A DNA stretch of 64,000 nt from Pseudobutyrivibrio ruminis DSM 9787 (GTDB taxonomy: Bacteria; Bacillota; Clostridia; Lachnospirales; Lachnospiraceae): assembly GCF_900218035.1 (NCBI RefSeq), contig NZ_OBMR01000003.1:186001-250000 (forward strand), read 5' to 3'. This document shows, one piece after another, positions 34,090 to 42,138 of the stretch. Both the position numbers and the translations under genes were made by a program. Numbering within the stretch: position 1 is the first letter of the stretch; every line of letters starts with the position of its first letter. Under the pieces are notes generated by a model that searched no databases, had not been told where the DNA came from, and saw nothing but the letters and a program-made list of their open reading frames with translations.

Positions 34090-34716
34090 ATGAATAAAAA
34101 TGACTATATTATTCGATTAGAAGAAAAGAAAGACTACAGAGAGATTGAGAACCTAGTAAGAGAATCATTTTGGAATGTATATCGCCCAGGATGTAGCGAG
34201 CATTATGTGATTCACGTGCTTCGAGATGACCCAGCTTTCATACCAGAGCTTGATTTTGTTATGGAGAAAGATGGAAAGCTGATAGGGCAGAATATGTTCA
34301 TGAAGACGGTTATTGAAGCAGATGACGGCAGAATCGTGGACGTTCTTACAATGGGCCCAATTGGTATCACTCCAGAGTTGAAGCGTCAGGGATATGGCAA
34401 AGCCATTCTTGATTATTCGCTGCAAAAGGCCACCCAGATGGGATTTGGTGCAGTTTTATTTGAAGGTAATATCGACTTCTATGGTAAAAGCGGATTTGAT
34501 TATGCAAGCAAATTTGGAATCAGATACCATGATTTGCCTGAGGGCGCAGATGCATCCTTTTTCCTCTGTAAGGAACTGAGACCAGGATTTTTGAATGATG
34601 TCGAAGGAGTTTATCAAACTCCAAAAGGATATTATGTAAGCGATGAGGATGTGGAAGAGTTCGATAAAGACTTTCCACCTAAAACGAAGCTTAAGCTTCC
34701 GGGTCAGATTTTCTAA
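34090..34716 (+). CDS. GNAT-family N-acetyltransferase
   Basis: 208 residues. The acetyl-CoA-binding loop is in LKRQGYGKAILDYSLQKA and the beta-bulge strand in GFGAVLFEGN. The early segment RESFWNVYRPGCSEHYVIHVLR is typical of a clostridial YhbS-like group. Substrate unknown. Preceded by a hairpin-rich leader and followed by a strong terminator, so it is a single-gene unit. Confidence 0.88.
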   Translation: MNKNDYIIRLEEKKDYREIENLVRESFWNVYRPGCSEHYVIHVLRDDPAFIPELDFVMEKDGKLIGQNMFMKTVIEADDGRIVDVLTMGPIGITPELKRQGYGKAILDYSLQKATQMGFGAVLFEGNIDFYGKSGFDYASKFGIRYHDLPEGADASFFLCKELRPGFLNDVEGVYQTPKGYYVSDEDVEEFDKDFPPKTKLKLPGQIF

Positions 34717-34725
34717 TTGAACAGG

Positions 34726-34762
34726 AAAAGCCTCACATGCACAAAGTGCATGTGGGGCTTTT
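34726..34762 (+). terminator. Intrinsic terminator after GNAT gene
   Basis: 17-nt arms AAAAGCCTCACATGCAC / GTGCATGTGGGGCTTTT around an AAA loop, one wobble. Confidence 0.9.
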
Positions 34763-34867
34763 GGTTTAAGTGAAGTACTTATACTGGTGGGCACAAAATA
34801 GAGTGCCATAAAAAGTACCACTGTGCTATACTAGCATTGTTAGAAAACACAAGAAAAGGGATATGTT

Positions 34868-35188
34868 ATGACACAGGAAACTATAGATCGTATAAGAAAA
34901 ATGACAATAGATCGTGACTGGGACCAGTTCCACTCACCAGCAAACTTGGCAAAGTCTATTTCCATCGAGGCAAATGAATTACTTGAGTGCTTCCAGTGGA
35001 GCGACGATGATTACGATATCAATCATGTGAAGGAAGAGCTTGCAGATGTAATCGTGTATTGCAGAAACATGCTTGATAAGCTGGGCCTTGACGAGGATGA
35101 AATCGTAAATGCGAAGATGGATAAGAACGAGGCAAAGTACCCAGTGGAGAAGTCAAGGGGAAGCAATAAGAAATATAATGAATTATAA
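34868..35188 (+). CDS. MazG-like nucleotide pyrophosphohydrolase
   Basis: 106 residues of the all-alpha NTP pyrophosphatase fold. The metal-binding pattern is visible: EANELLE (ExxE type) at about 35-41 and EELADVIVY (ExxD) at about 57-65. It should hydrolyse non-canonical or excess (d)NTPs to monophosphates. Ends with YPVEKSRGSNKKYNEL, common in this small MazG/RS21-C6-like group. A small terminator-like hairpin (CTGCAC/GTGCAG, 35207-35223) follows. Confidence 0.88.
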   Translation: MTQETIDRIRKMTIDRDWDQFHSPANLAKSISIEANELLECFQWSDDDYDINHVKEELADVIVYCRNMLDKLGLDEDEIVNAKMDKNEAKYPVEKSRGSNKKYNEL

Positions 35189-35206
35189 TGAATAATAAGA
35201 ATAAGG

Positions 35207-35233
35207 CTGCACTTTTTGTGCAGTCATCTTTTT
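35207..35233 (+). terminator. Terminator after MazG-like gene
   Basis: CTGCAC / GTGCAG around TTTTT, then TCATCTTTTT. Confidence 0.7.
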
Positions 35234-35286
35234 AACGTGGGAAGAGTATTTGAAAAGAAATAATGATTAAAGAGAGAAATTGTTAA

Positions 35287-36225
35287 TTGGAATCAATCAA
35301 GAAAAATAAAGTATCACTTAGTAATAAATATGTTGTTTGTGCTTTAGCCATAGTCTGTTGCTTGCTGTGGGGCAGTGCATTTCCTAGCATCAAAATCGGA
35401 TATCGTATTTTCGGAGTGGATGCAGCAGATTCAATGTCACAGATTCTGTTTGCAGGAATTAGATTTTCGCTTGCAGGAGTGCTGGCGGTAATCTTTGGAA
35501 GCATTTCACAGAAGAAGGTATTAGTACCAAAGGCAAGTTCATGGAAAATGATATGCACTCTTAGCATTTTCCAAACTATGCTGCAGTACTTTTTCTTTTA
35601 TATAGGCCTGGCACATGCTTCAGGAGTCAACGCATCAATCATTAATGGAATGAGCACATTCTTTGCAATCCTGCTGGCATGCCTGGTGAAAAAGCAGGAG
35701 CACATGACGGTCAGCAAATTAACAGGATGCATTCTTGGTGCAATCGGAGTAATCCTTGTAAGTTTGAGCAGCGGCAGCATCGGAACTGGCATCGCTTTTA
35801 ATGGTGAGGGATTCATCCTCATTGCATCTGTATCCTATGCAATTTCTTCGGTGCTTATAAAGGAGTATTCTCAGCACGAGAACCCGGTAACGCTTAGCGG
35901 ATACCAGTTTATCATCGGCGGCATAGTGATGATTTTGGTTGGCTGGGCAGGCGGAGGCAGACTGCACCAATCATCAGGCCTGGGAATTCTTTTGATAGTA
36001 TACCTAGCATTGGTTTCATCAGTTGCTTACTCGGTGTGGGGACTTTTGCTGAAGTACAATCCGGTTTCTACCGTTACCGTATACGGATTTACGAATCCAA
36101 TCTTTGGCGCGCTGCTATCAGCTATTTTCCTGAGAGAGTGGGGAAATATTTCGTGGAAATCATTGGTGGCGCTGGTGCTTGTAAGTGCGGGTATTTATAT
36201 TGTTAATAGTGGGAAGATGAAATAA
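35287..36225 (+). CDS. EamA/DMT-family transporter
   Basis: 312 residues starting at a TTG (35287) with a GAGAG-type RBS. Ten hydrophobic helices in two EamA repeats; the first repeat has LLWGSAFPSIKIG, the second starts near ILIASVSYAISSVLIKEYS. Drug/metabolite transporter superfamily, probably exporting a small metabolite or amino acid. No linked enzyme gene suggests the substrate. Confidence 0.9.
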   Translation: MESIKKNKVSLSNKYVVCALAIVCCLLWGSAFPSIKIGYRIFGVDAADSMSQILFAGIRFSLAGVLAVIFGSISQKKVLVPKASSWKMICTLSIFQTMLQYFFFYIGLAHASGVNASIINGMSTFFAILLACLVKKQEHMTVSKLTGCILGAIGVILVSLSSGSIGTGIAFNGEGFILIASVSYAISSVLIKEYSQHENPVTLSGYQFIIGGIVMILVGWAGGGRLHQSSGLGILLIVYLALVSSVAYSVWGLLLKYNPVSTVTVYGFTNPIFGALLSAIFLREWGNISWKSLVALVLVSAGIYIVNSGKMK

Positions 36226-36256
36226 AGAATATTCAAGACTGAGGGGATATCAATAA

Positions 36257-39247
36257 ATGTCAAACGTTGAAGAGTTAAAACTAGGTCTGCAAACAGCATA
36301 TATCGATGGTAGCGTGGCATCAAATCTTGCTTACAGACCTCAGTTTGTTTCAAACAACTATAAAGAGGGAAAGAAAGTAATTTCGTCTATTGAGGATGAG
36401 CTTTCTAACTGTGACAGTTTTCAGATAAGCGTTGCCTTTATTACAATGGCGGGTATTGTACCATTATTGCAGATACTTAAGGAGCTTGAGGAACGAAATG
36501 TTCCAGGTAAGATATTAACTACAAATTATCTTAACTTTAGTGAGCCACGAGCTCTTAAAAAGCTTAATGAGTATAGAAATCTTGAAATTCGTATGTACGA
36601 TGTGGATGCAGCAGAGGAAGGCTTCCATACAAAAGGTTACATTTTCAAGAGAGATGAAATATATCGAATTATTATTGGAAGTTCAAACATTACTAGTTTG
36701 GCGCTCACCAGTAATAAGGAGTGGAATACTAAAATTGTATCAACTGAGCAAGGCGAAGTGGCACAGGAAATTGTTGCTGAGTTTAATGATTTATGGAACT
36801 CAGAATATGCTTTGAACTTCGATGTTTTCTACGAAAACTATAAGCAAGCATATAAGCTTATTAAAGAGCAACGAGAGATCGCCAGACAAAGCGAAGTTAC
36901 TTCAATAGAAAGCTACAAGTTAAAGCCTAATAGTATGCAGGTAGGCTTCATTACAAATCTGAAAAAGATTGTTGGTAGTGGTGAGAATAGAGCATTACTT
37001 ATTTCTGCAACAGGAACAGGTAAGACTTATGCTTCGGCTTTTGCTATGAGAGAAATGCGATTCAAGAGAGTTCTGTTTCTTGTTCATAGAGGTCAGTTGG
37101 CTAGACAAACTAAGAAGTCTTATGAAAGAGTTTTTGGTAGCACTATAACAACAGGAATAATTGGTGCAGGCCATTCAGTTGAAGATAATAAAGATAAGGA
37201 CTACATCTTTGCGATGATTCAGACTATGAGCAAAGACGAGTCTTTAAAGCAGTTTGATAAAGATGCATTTGATTGCATCATATTTGATGAAGCTCATCAT
37301 GCGGCAGCTGATTCTTATAAAAAAGTTATGGAGTATTTTACACCTAGTCTTTGGCTTGGAATGACAGCTACTCCAGATAAGCGCGATGACAATGTTGAGG
37401 GAAGAAATATCTATGAAATCTTCAATTATCAAATAGCTTACGAAATCAGATTGCAACAGGCAATGGAAGAAAATCTTTTATGTCCATTTCATTATTTTGG
37501 AATAAAGGATATTTCAATTATAGGTGATGATGCCGATGCTCACAGAGATTTCAGTGTTCTTACAAGTGATGAGAGAGTTAGGCACATTATTGAACAGACT
37601 AAGTATTATGGATACAGTGGTGAAAAAGTAAAGGGATTAATCTTCTGTAGTGGAATAGAAGAATCAAAGACTTTGTCAGCTAAGTTTAATCAGATTGTAA
37701 ATCCAGATACTGGCAAAAAGTATAGGACCATTGCATTGAACGGTGATGCAAGTGAAGATGCCCGACAAGAAGCGTTTGAAAGACTGGCCATGGATGAAGC
37801 TGATGCGACAGAAAACATGCAGCCACTTGATTACATCTTTTCATATGAAATATTGAATGAAGGTGTGGATATCGTAGAGGTTAATCAGGTTGTAATGCTT
37901 CGACCAACTCAGTCGCCTATAGTATTTATACAGCAGCTTGGACGAGGACTTCGTAAAGCCAATGGAAAAGAATATGTTGTTATCATAGATTTCATTGGAA
38001 ACTATAACAACAACTTTATGATTCCTATAGCTCTGTCAGGAGACCGTACCTATAACAAAGATAATATTCGTAGATACGTTATGGAAGGTGGCAGAGTTAT
38101 CCCAGGAGCGTCTACGGTTCATTTTGATGAGATAAGTAGAAAGCGAATATTTGATTCAGTAGATAATGCCAACTTTAGTGACGTTAGACTGATAAAAGAG
38201 AATTATACCAATTTGAAGAATAAGCTTGGTCATATTCCGGCGCTGAAGGATTTTGATGATTATGGTGAAATGGATGTGCTGAGAATTTTTGATAACAATA
38301 ACCTAGGTTCATACTATAAGTTCCTGGTTAAGTATGAGAAAGAATATACAATTCGTCTTTCCGATAATGAAGAAAAGGTTATAGAATTTGTATCTAAGAA
38401 GTTAGCTAATGGTAAGAGAATACATGAGCTTCGATTGCTTAAAAGGATGCTTTTGCTGGTTGGATATGGTCCAGTTAGTAATCTTATTTCTGAGTTAGCA
38501 AAGGATCTTGAGGAGAACTACGGTAAGCATTTATCAGAAGATCAGGCTGAAAACATTGTAAACGTAATGACAAATGAGTTTGCTTCAGGCTCTGGAAAAA
38601 AGACGTATGCTGAATGCGTGTTATTGGAAAAAGACAATACAGACTATACCTATAGCAAGTCATTTATAAAAATGCTTCATAATAAGGACTTTTATAATAT
38701 TCTAAATGAGCTAGTTGATTTTGGAATAAGTCGATATGAGCGAGATTATAGTAAACCATACCTTGACACTGATTTGGTACTATATCAGAAGTACACATAT
38801 GAGGATGTGTGCAGGCTACTTAATTGGGCAAACAATGAAGTGCCAACAAATATTGGTGGATATAAGTATAATGATAAGACAAAGACATTTCCTGTTTTCA
38901 TTAATTATGAAAAGGATGATGACATAAGTCTTACTACAAGATATGAAGATCGTTTTACTAGCAATAGAACTTTGATTGCAATTTCAAAATCAGGAAGAAG
39001 TCTACAGTCAAATGATGTTCAAAAGTTTTTGAATAGCCAAGAACTTGGAATACAGGTAGAATTATTTGTTAGAAAGAATAAAGACGACAAAGGCTCAAAG
39101 GAATTCTATTATTTAGGTCATATGACTCCAAGCGGATATGCCAAGGAATTTACTATGGCCAATACTGAGAAGAAAGCAGTAGAAATAGAATGGATTTTAG
39201 ATGTACCTGTTAGAGAAGATATTTATGAGTACATTGTAGGTGTTTAA
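36257..39247 (+). CDS. PLD-nuclease/SF2 helicase/DUF3427 protein
   Basis: 996 residues. N-terminal phospholipase-D-like domain with H124-x-K126 and GSSN at about 142-145, the half-site of a PLD nuclease. Then an SF2 helicase: Walker A ATGTGKT at about 252-258, DEAH (FDEAHHAA) near 344, LIFCSG and motif VI QQLGRGLRKA near 560. The last 350 residues resemble DUF3427. Proteins with this order occur in many bacteria, often in accessory or defence loci. The Nudix gene starts 14 nt later, so they form a unit. Action on damaged or foreign DNA is inference. Confidence 0.88.
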   Translation: MSNVEELKLGLQTAYIDGSVASNLAYRPQFVSNNYKEGKKVISSIEDELSNCDSFQISVAFITMAGIVPLLQILKELEERNVPGKILTTNYLNFSEPRALKKLNEYRNLEIRMYDVDAAEEGFHTKGYIFKRDEIYRIIIGSSNITSLALTSNKEWNTKIVSTEQGEVAQEIVAEFNDLWNSEYALNFDVFYENYKQAYKLIKEQREIARQSEVTSIESYKLKPNSMQVGFITNLKKIVGSGENRALLISATGTGKTYASAFAMREMRFKRVLFLVHRGQLARQTKKSYERVFGSTITTGIIGAGHSVEDNKDKDYIFAMIQTMSKDESLKQFDKDAFDCIIFDEAHHAAADSYKKVMEYFTPSLWLGMTATPDKRDDNVEGRNIYEIFNYQIAYEIRLQQAMEENLLCPFHYFGIKDISIIGDDADAHRDFSVLTSDERVRHIIEQTKYYGYSGEKVKGLIFCSGIEESKTLSAKFNQIVNPDTGKKYRTIALNGDASEDARQEAFERLAMDEADATENMQPLDYIFSYEILNEGVDIVEVNQVVMLRPTQSPIVFIQQLGRGLRKANGKEYVVIIDFIGNYNNNFMIPIALSGDRTYNKDNIRRYVMEGGRVIPGASTVHFDEISRKRIFDSVDNANFSDVRLIKENYTNLKNKLGHIPALKDFDDYGEMDVLRIFDNNNLGSYYKFLVKYEKEYTIRLSDNEEKVIEFVSKKLANGKRIHELRLLKRMLLLVGYGPVSNLISELAKDLEENYGKHLSEDQAENIVNVMTNEFASGSGKKTYAECVLLEKDNTDYTYSKSFIKMLHNKDFYNILNELVDFGISRYERDYSKPYLDTDLVLYQKYTYEDVCRLLNWANNEVPTNIGGYKYNDKTKTFPVFINYEKDDDISLTTRYEDRFTSNRTLIAISKSGRSLQSNDVQKFLNSQELGIQVELFVRKNKDDKGSKEFYYLGHMTPSGYAKEFTMANTEKKAVEIEWILDVPVREDIYEYIVGV

Positions 39248-39261
39248 AAGGAGATATGTAT

Positions 39262-39663
39262 ATGAAAACAGTACGTGTAGTTGCAGCAGTTATAAAAGCT
39301 GAAAATGAGAAAGGCCAGCCAATAATTTTTGCTACCCAAAGAGGATATGGTGAATACAAAGATGGTTGGGAATTCCCAGGTGGAAAAATCGAAGAAGGTG
39401 AAACTCCACAGCAAGCATTAAAGCGCGAGATTATGGAGGAACTTGATACTGAGATAAGTGTTGGGGAATTGATTGACACTATTGAGTATGACTATCCAAC
39501 ATTCCATTTATCAATGGATTGCTTCTGGTCTGAAATCGTAAAAGGCGATTTGGTTCTAAAGGAACACGAAGCAGCTAAGTGGTTGACTAAGGAGCAGCTT
39601 GGAGATGTGGATTGGTTGCCAGCGGATATTACTTTAATTGAGAAGGTTGGGGAGAATATCTAG
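39262..39663 (+). CDS. Nudix (deoxy)nucleoside triphosphate pyrophosphohydrolase
   Basis: 133 residues from ATG 39262; the in-frame ATG at 39256 is only 2 nt from the AAAGGAG RBS. Complete Nudix box GGKIEEGETPQQALKREIMEEL (given here in part as GGKIEEGE and REIMEEL). Closest style is the MutT/NudG group acting on CTP or oxidised dNTPs. Its tight link to the helicase suggests it removes modified nucleotides or a nucleotide product of that system. Confidence 0.9.
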   Translation: MKTVRVVAAVIKAENEKGQPIIFATQRGYGEYKDGWEFPGGKIEEGETPQQALKREIMEELDTEISVGELIDTIEYDYPTFHLSMDCFWSEIVKGDLVLKEHEAAKWLTKEQLGDVDWLPADITLIEKVGENI

Positions 39664-39693
39664 ACGTCAATGATAATTTAAGAATTTGTTCGA

Positions 39694-39722
39694 TTGTATC
39701 CCTACTGTCCGTTTGGTACACT
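39694..39722 (+). promoter_or_regulatory. Predicted toxin mRNA promoter
   Basis: TTGTAT (39694-39699), 17 nt, TACACT (39717-39722) with TG at the extended -10 position. Predicted start near 39729, so the mRNA would begin CGGTGCTACC, whose GGTGCTACC is complementary to GGTAGCACC at the 3' end (40008-40016). Confidence 0.55.
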
Positions 39723-39837
39723 AGTATTCGGTGCTACCAAGCGGTAGGCGATTCGGCCCTTGAATTAGAGAGGGCGGTACCCTCATGATTACCTCAAAAT
39801 CTGGCTCGCCAGAAATCGACATCAGGAGGGATATCTT

Positions 39838-39933
39838 ATGGAAATCTATGCTATTATAGCAGTCATCTGTTTTGGTATGACTTGTTTTTCACTAGGCGTA
39901 AGCTACGGAAAAGACCATAAGAAAAAGAAGTAA
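39838..39933 (+). CDS. Candidate type I toxin: 31-residue membrane peptide
   Basis: ATG 39838 with an excellent AGGAGGG (39824-39830), TAA at 39931-39933. One hydrophobic helix (about 3-21, containing two Cys) followed by a polar and lysine-rich tail (SYGKDHKKKK). Size and layout are like the Fst/TxpA/holin-like toxin peptides of Firmicutes. The leader is structured (GAGGG/CCCTC hairpin at about 39770-39784) and ends of the mRNA can pair. A minus-strand RNA overlaps the 3' half, see the ncRNA entry. Toxicity is not shown by sequence. Confidence 0.65.
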   Translation: MEIYAIIAVICFGMTCFSLGVSYGKDHKKKK

Positions 39934-40024
39934 TCGCCCACGCCAAAGGTTCGATTACTTCTTATCTTATAAGAATTAATATTTAACCAAAGGGCTGTCC
40001 GTCTATCGGTAGCACCTTTTCTTA
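39919..40024 (-). ncRNA. Predicted antisense RNA of the toxin locus
   Basis: Minus-strand promoter TTGAAA (40054-40059), 17 nt, TATTAT (40031-40036) predicts a start near 40024. The RNA would run through the 3' untranslated part of the toxin mRNA and end at a perfect 12-bp hairpin, arms 39952-39963 and 39925-39936, followed on this strand by CTTTTTCTT. That T run is the complement of the lysine codons of the toxin, so the antisense terminator is built into the coding sequence. Length about 105 nt. Confidence 0.6.
39991..40023 (+). terminator. Predicted terminator of toxin mRNA
   Basis: Imperfect local stem AAAGG-GCT-CC / GG-AGC-CCTTT (about 39990-40018) followed by TTCTT; the GGTAGCACC arm can alternatively pair with the 5' end of the mRNA. 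Confidence 0.5.
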
Positions 40025-40030
40025 TATTGA

Positions 40031-40059
40031 ATAATACTATAGATTGATTAAGTTTTCAA
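40031..40059 (-). promoter_or_regulatory. Antisense RNA promoter
   Basis: TTGAAA, 17-nt spacer, TATTAT on the minus strand; near-consensus and stronger than the toxin promoter, as expected for an antitoxin RNA. Confidence 0.65.
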
Positions 40060-40074
40060 CAAAAGAGAATAGAT

Positions 40075-40299
40075 ATGACCTACAAACTAAAGAAAATCCT
40101 AGAAGCAGATTATGGATGTGAAGAGCGACCTGCAGGTTACGTACCGCAGGTCCTTGTGATATTACAAGATGAGGCTGGCAACCAAATTGAGCGCGAAGTC
40201 CCTGATGCTGATTTGTATAAGAGAGATATCAATGAAGGTGATTTAGTGTACTTCGACGAGGCGGGCCAGATTCAGAAGGGAGCAAATGAAAAGCATTAA
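40075..40299 (+). CDS. Hypothetical 74-residue protein
   Basis: Small soluble protein, rich in acidic residues, with repeated short beta-strand-like segments (YVPQVLVILQD, then GDLVYFDEAGQI). The RBS is weak (AAAGAGA). The antisense promoter of the toxin locus lies in its leader on the other strand. I do not recognise a family; length and composition suggest a small beta domain. Confidence 0.6.
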   Translation: MTYKLKKILEADYGCEERPAGYVPQVLVILQDEAGNQIEREVPDADLYKRDINEGDLVYFDEAGQIQKGANEKH

Positions 40300-40371
40300 A
40301 GCGTAGTCATTTGCTTAATACTCCTTTTGCAGTTATAATAGCAAGGATTTTGTTTTTAAAAGGAGTATATA

Positions 40372-41220
40372 ATGAGAATAGCAGTTACATATGAAAATGG
40401 TCAGGTGTTCCAGCACTTCGGACACACTGAGCAGTTTAAGATTTACGAAGTAGAAGATGGCAAGGTTGTTTCATCAGAGGTTATCGGTTCTGACGGACAG
40501 GGCCACGGTGCTTTAGCTGGTCTTCTTAGCAACAATTCAATCGACGTACTTATCTGCGGTGGCATCGGTGGCGGAGCACAGGCAGCTCTTAGCGAGTGCG
40601 GAATTGAGCTTTGCGCTGGCGCATCAGGAGATACAGATGCAGCAGTTGAGGCATACCTTAAGGGTGAGCTTATCAACTCTGGTGTAAATTGCAATCACCA
40701 CGGCGAGGGTCACACATGTGGTGATCACGAGGAAGGACATAGCTGTGGCGGTCATTCTGGATGCGGCGGATGTCATTCTGAGCCAGCGTTCGAGGGCAAG
40801 AATGTAGGCAAGACATGCCGCACACACTATAGAGGCACATTTAACGATGGTACACAGTTCGATTCATCATACGACAGAGGCGAGCCACTTGAGTTTGTTT
40901 GTGGCGCAGGCATGATGATTAAGGGCTTTGACAAGGCTGTTGCAAACATGGAAGTTGGCGAGAAGGTTGACATTCACCTTATGCCAGAGGAAGCTTATGG
41001 CCAGCGTGACGAGGAGGCAGTTTTCACAATTGAAATCGCACAGCTTCCTGGTTCAGAAAACTTAGAAGTAGACCAGCAGGTATACTTACAGGATCCATAT
41101 GGCAGACCATTCCCAGTAAAGGTTGTTGCAAAGGATGATACAAATATCACTCTTGATGCAAACCACGAAATGGCTGGCAAAGAACTCAACTTTACAATTG
41201 AGCTTGTAGAGGTAAAATAG
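40372..41220 (+). CDS. NifX/NifB-like domain fused to SlyD-type FKBP
   Basis: 282 residues with three parts. Residues about 1-105 match the dinitrogenase iron-molybdenum cofactor fold (MRIAVTYENGQVFQHFGHTEQF, ICGGIGGGAQ). Residues about 106-140 are a metal-binding linker dense in His, Cys and Gly. Residues about 141-282 form a SlyD-like peptidyl-prolyl isomerase (YRGTFNDGTQFDSSYDRGEPLEF, then an inserted IF domain). SlyD proteins chaperone nickel enzymes, so this fusion is a plausible metal chaperone. A radical SAM gene follows after a terminator. Confidence 0.85.
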   Translation: MRIAVTYENGQVFQHFGHTEQFKIYEVEDGKVVSSEVIGSDGQGHGALAGLLSNNSIDVLICGGIGGGAQAALSECGIELCAGASGDTDAAVEAYLKGELINSGVNCNHHGEGHTCGDHEEGHSCGGHSGCGGCHSEPAFEGKNVGKTCRTHYRGTFNDGTQFDSSYDRGEPLEFVCGAGMMIKGFDKAVANMEVGEKVDIHLMPEEAYGQRDEEAVFTIEIAQLPGSENLEVDQQVYLQDPYGRPFPVKVVAKDDTNITLDANHEMAGKELNFTIELVEVK

Positions 41221-41230
41221 TATATAGCAG

Positions 41231-41256
41231 AGCGGTGCTTATGCACCGCTTTTTTT
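41231..41256 (+). terminator. Intrinsic terminator after NifX-FKBP gene
   Basis: Perfect 8-bp AGCGGTGC / GCACCGCT, TTAT loop, T run. Confidence 0.93.
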
Positions 41257-41286
41257 CTAAGAATAATTGGAGCCAAGGGGGGAGTT

Positions 41287-42123
41287 ATGGCAGTATGCAA
41301 CTTATGCTACAGGCATTGCAACATTGCAGAAGGTAAATATGGTTTCTGTCAGGTGAGAACCTGCAGGGACGGCAACATCGTGCCGGAGAATTATGGGATG
41401 CTCACGGCGATTGCACTGGACCCGATTGAGAAGAAGCCGTTGAATCGATTTTATCCGGGCAGCTATATTCTGTCTGTGGGAAGCTATGGCTGCAATTTGC
41501 GATGCCCATTTTGCCAGAACTATCACATTTCATGGGGTGATGAAGTGGATGATAGTAAGAGAGAGGCAAGGTTCGTATCGCCTGAGACGCTTGCCCAGAT
41601 AGCTGATGAGCAGCGGGCAAATGGAAATATTGGAGTGGCTTTTACTTACAATGAGCCATTGATCTCGTACGAATACATTTTAGATACAGCAAAGCTCCTT
41701 TCGGCAAAGGGCTTGAAAACTGTTTTAGTATCAAACGGGATGGCCGATGTAGCTACGGTGAAAGAGTTGTTCTCCTATGGAGATGCTATGAACATCGATT
41801 TGAAGGGCTTTACAGACCATTATTATGAGGACGTGCTAAAGGGAAACAGGCGGATGGTAATGGACTTTATCCTGGAGGCAGCGAAGCATTGTCATGTGGA
41901 GCTTACCACGCTGATTATTCCAGGGGAGAATGACTCTGATGAGGAGATGGATAAGCTAAGCAGTTGGATAGCTTCAGTAAATCCAGAGATTCCTTTGCAC
42001 ATTTCCAGATTTTTCCCAAGATTTCATATGGTAGATAGGGACGCTACGCCAGTGGAGACTATCTATCATTTAAAAGATATAGCGAAGCAACATTTGAAAT
42101 ATGTTTACACAGGAAACTGTTAA
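41287..42123 (+). CDS. amrS: AmmeMemoRadiSam system radical SAM enzyme
   Basis: 278 residues. N-terminal cysteine-rich part (CNLCYRHCNIAEGKYGFC) and the radical SAM motif CNLRCPFC. The family (AmrS, PflA-like) always occurs with Memo and AMMECR1 proteins, here fused in the next gene 15 nt downstream. The chemical role of the system is poorly defined. RBS GGGGGGAG before ATG. Confidence 0.92.
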   Translation: MAVCNLCYRHCNIAEGKYGFCQVRTCRDGNIVPENYGMLTAIALDPIEKKPLNRFYPGSYILSVGSYGCNLRCPFCQNYHISWGDEVDDSKREARFVSPETLAQIADEQRANGNIGVAFTYNEPLISYEYILDTAKLLSAKGLKTVLVSNGMADVATVKELFSYGDAMNIDLKGFTDHYYEDVLKGNRRMVMDFILEAAKHCHVELTTLIIPGENDSDEEMDKLSSWIASVNPEIPLHISRFFPRFHMVDRDATPVETIYHLKDIAKQHLKYVYTGNC

Positions 42124-42138
42124 GGGAGGGGTTAAACT

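Noticed and set aside
36540-36815. Second plus-strand frame inside the helicase gene
   Set aside because: Alternate frame within the PLD region of a clear 996-residue gene, no RBS.
40372-41220. Nitrogenase cluster member
   Set aside because: The NifX-like fold occurs in many non-nitrogen-fixing anaerobes and no nif structural genes are present.
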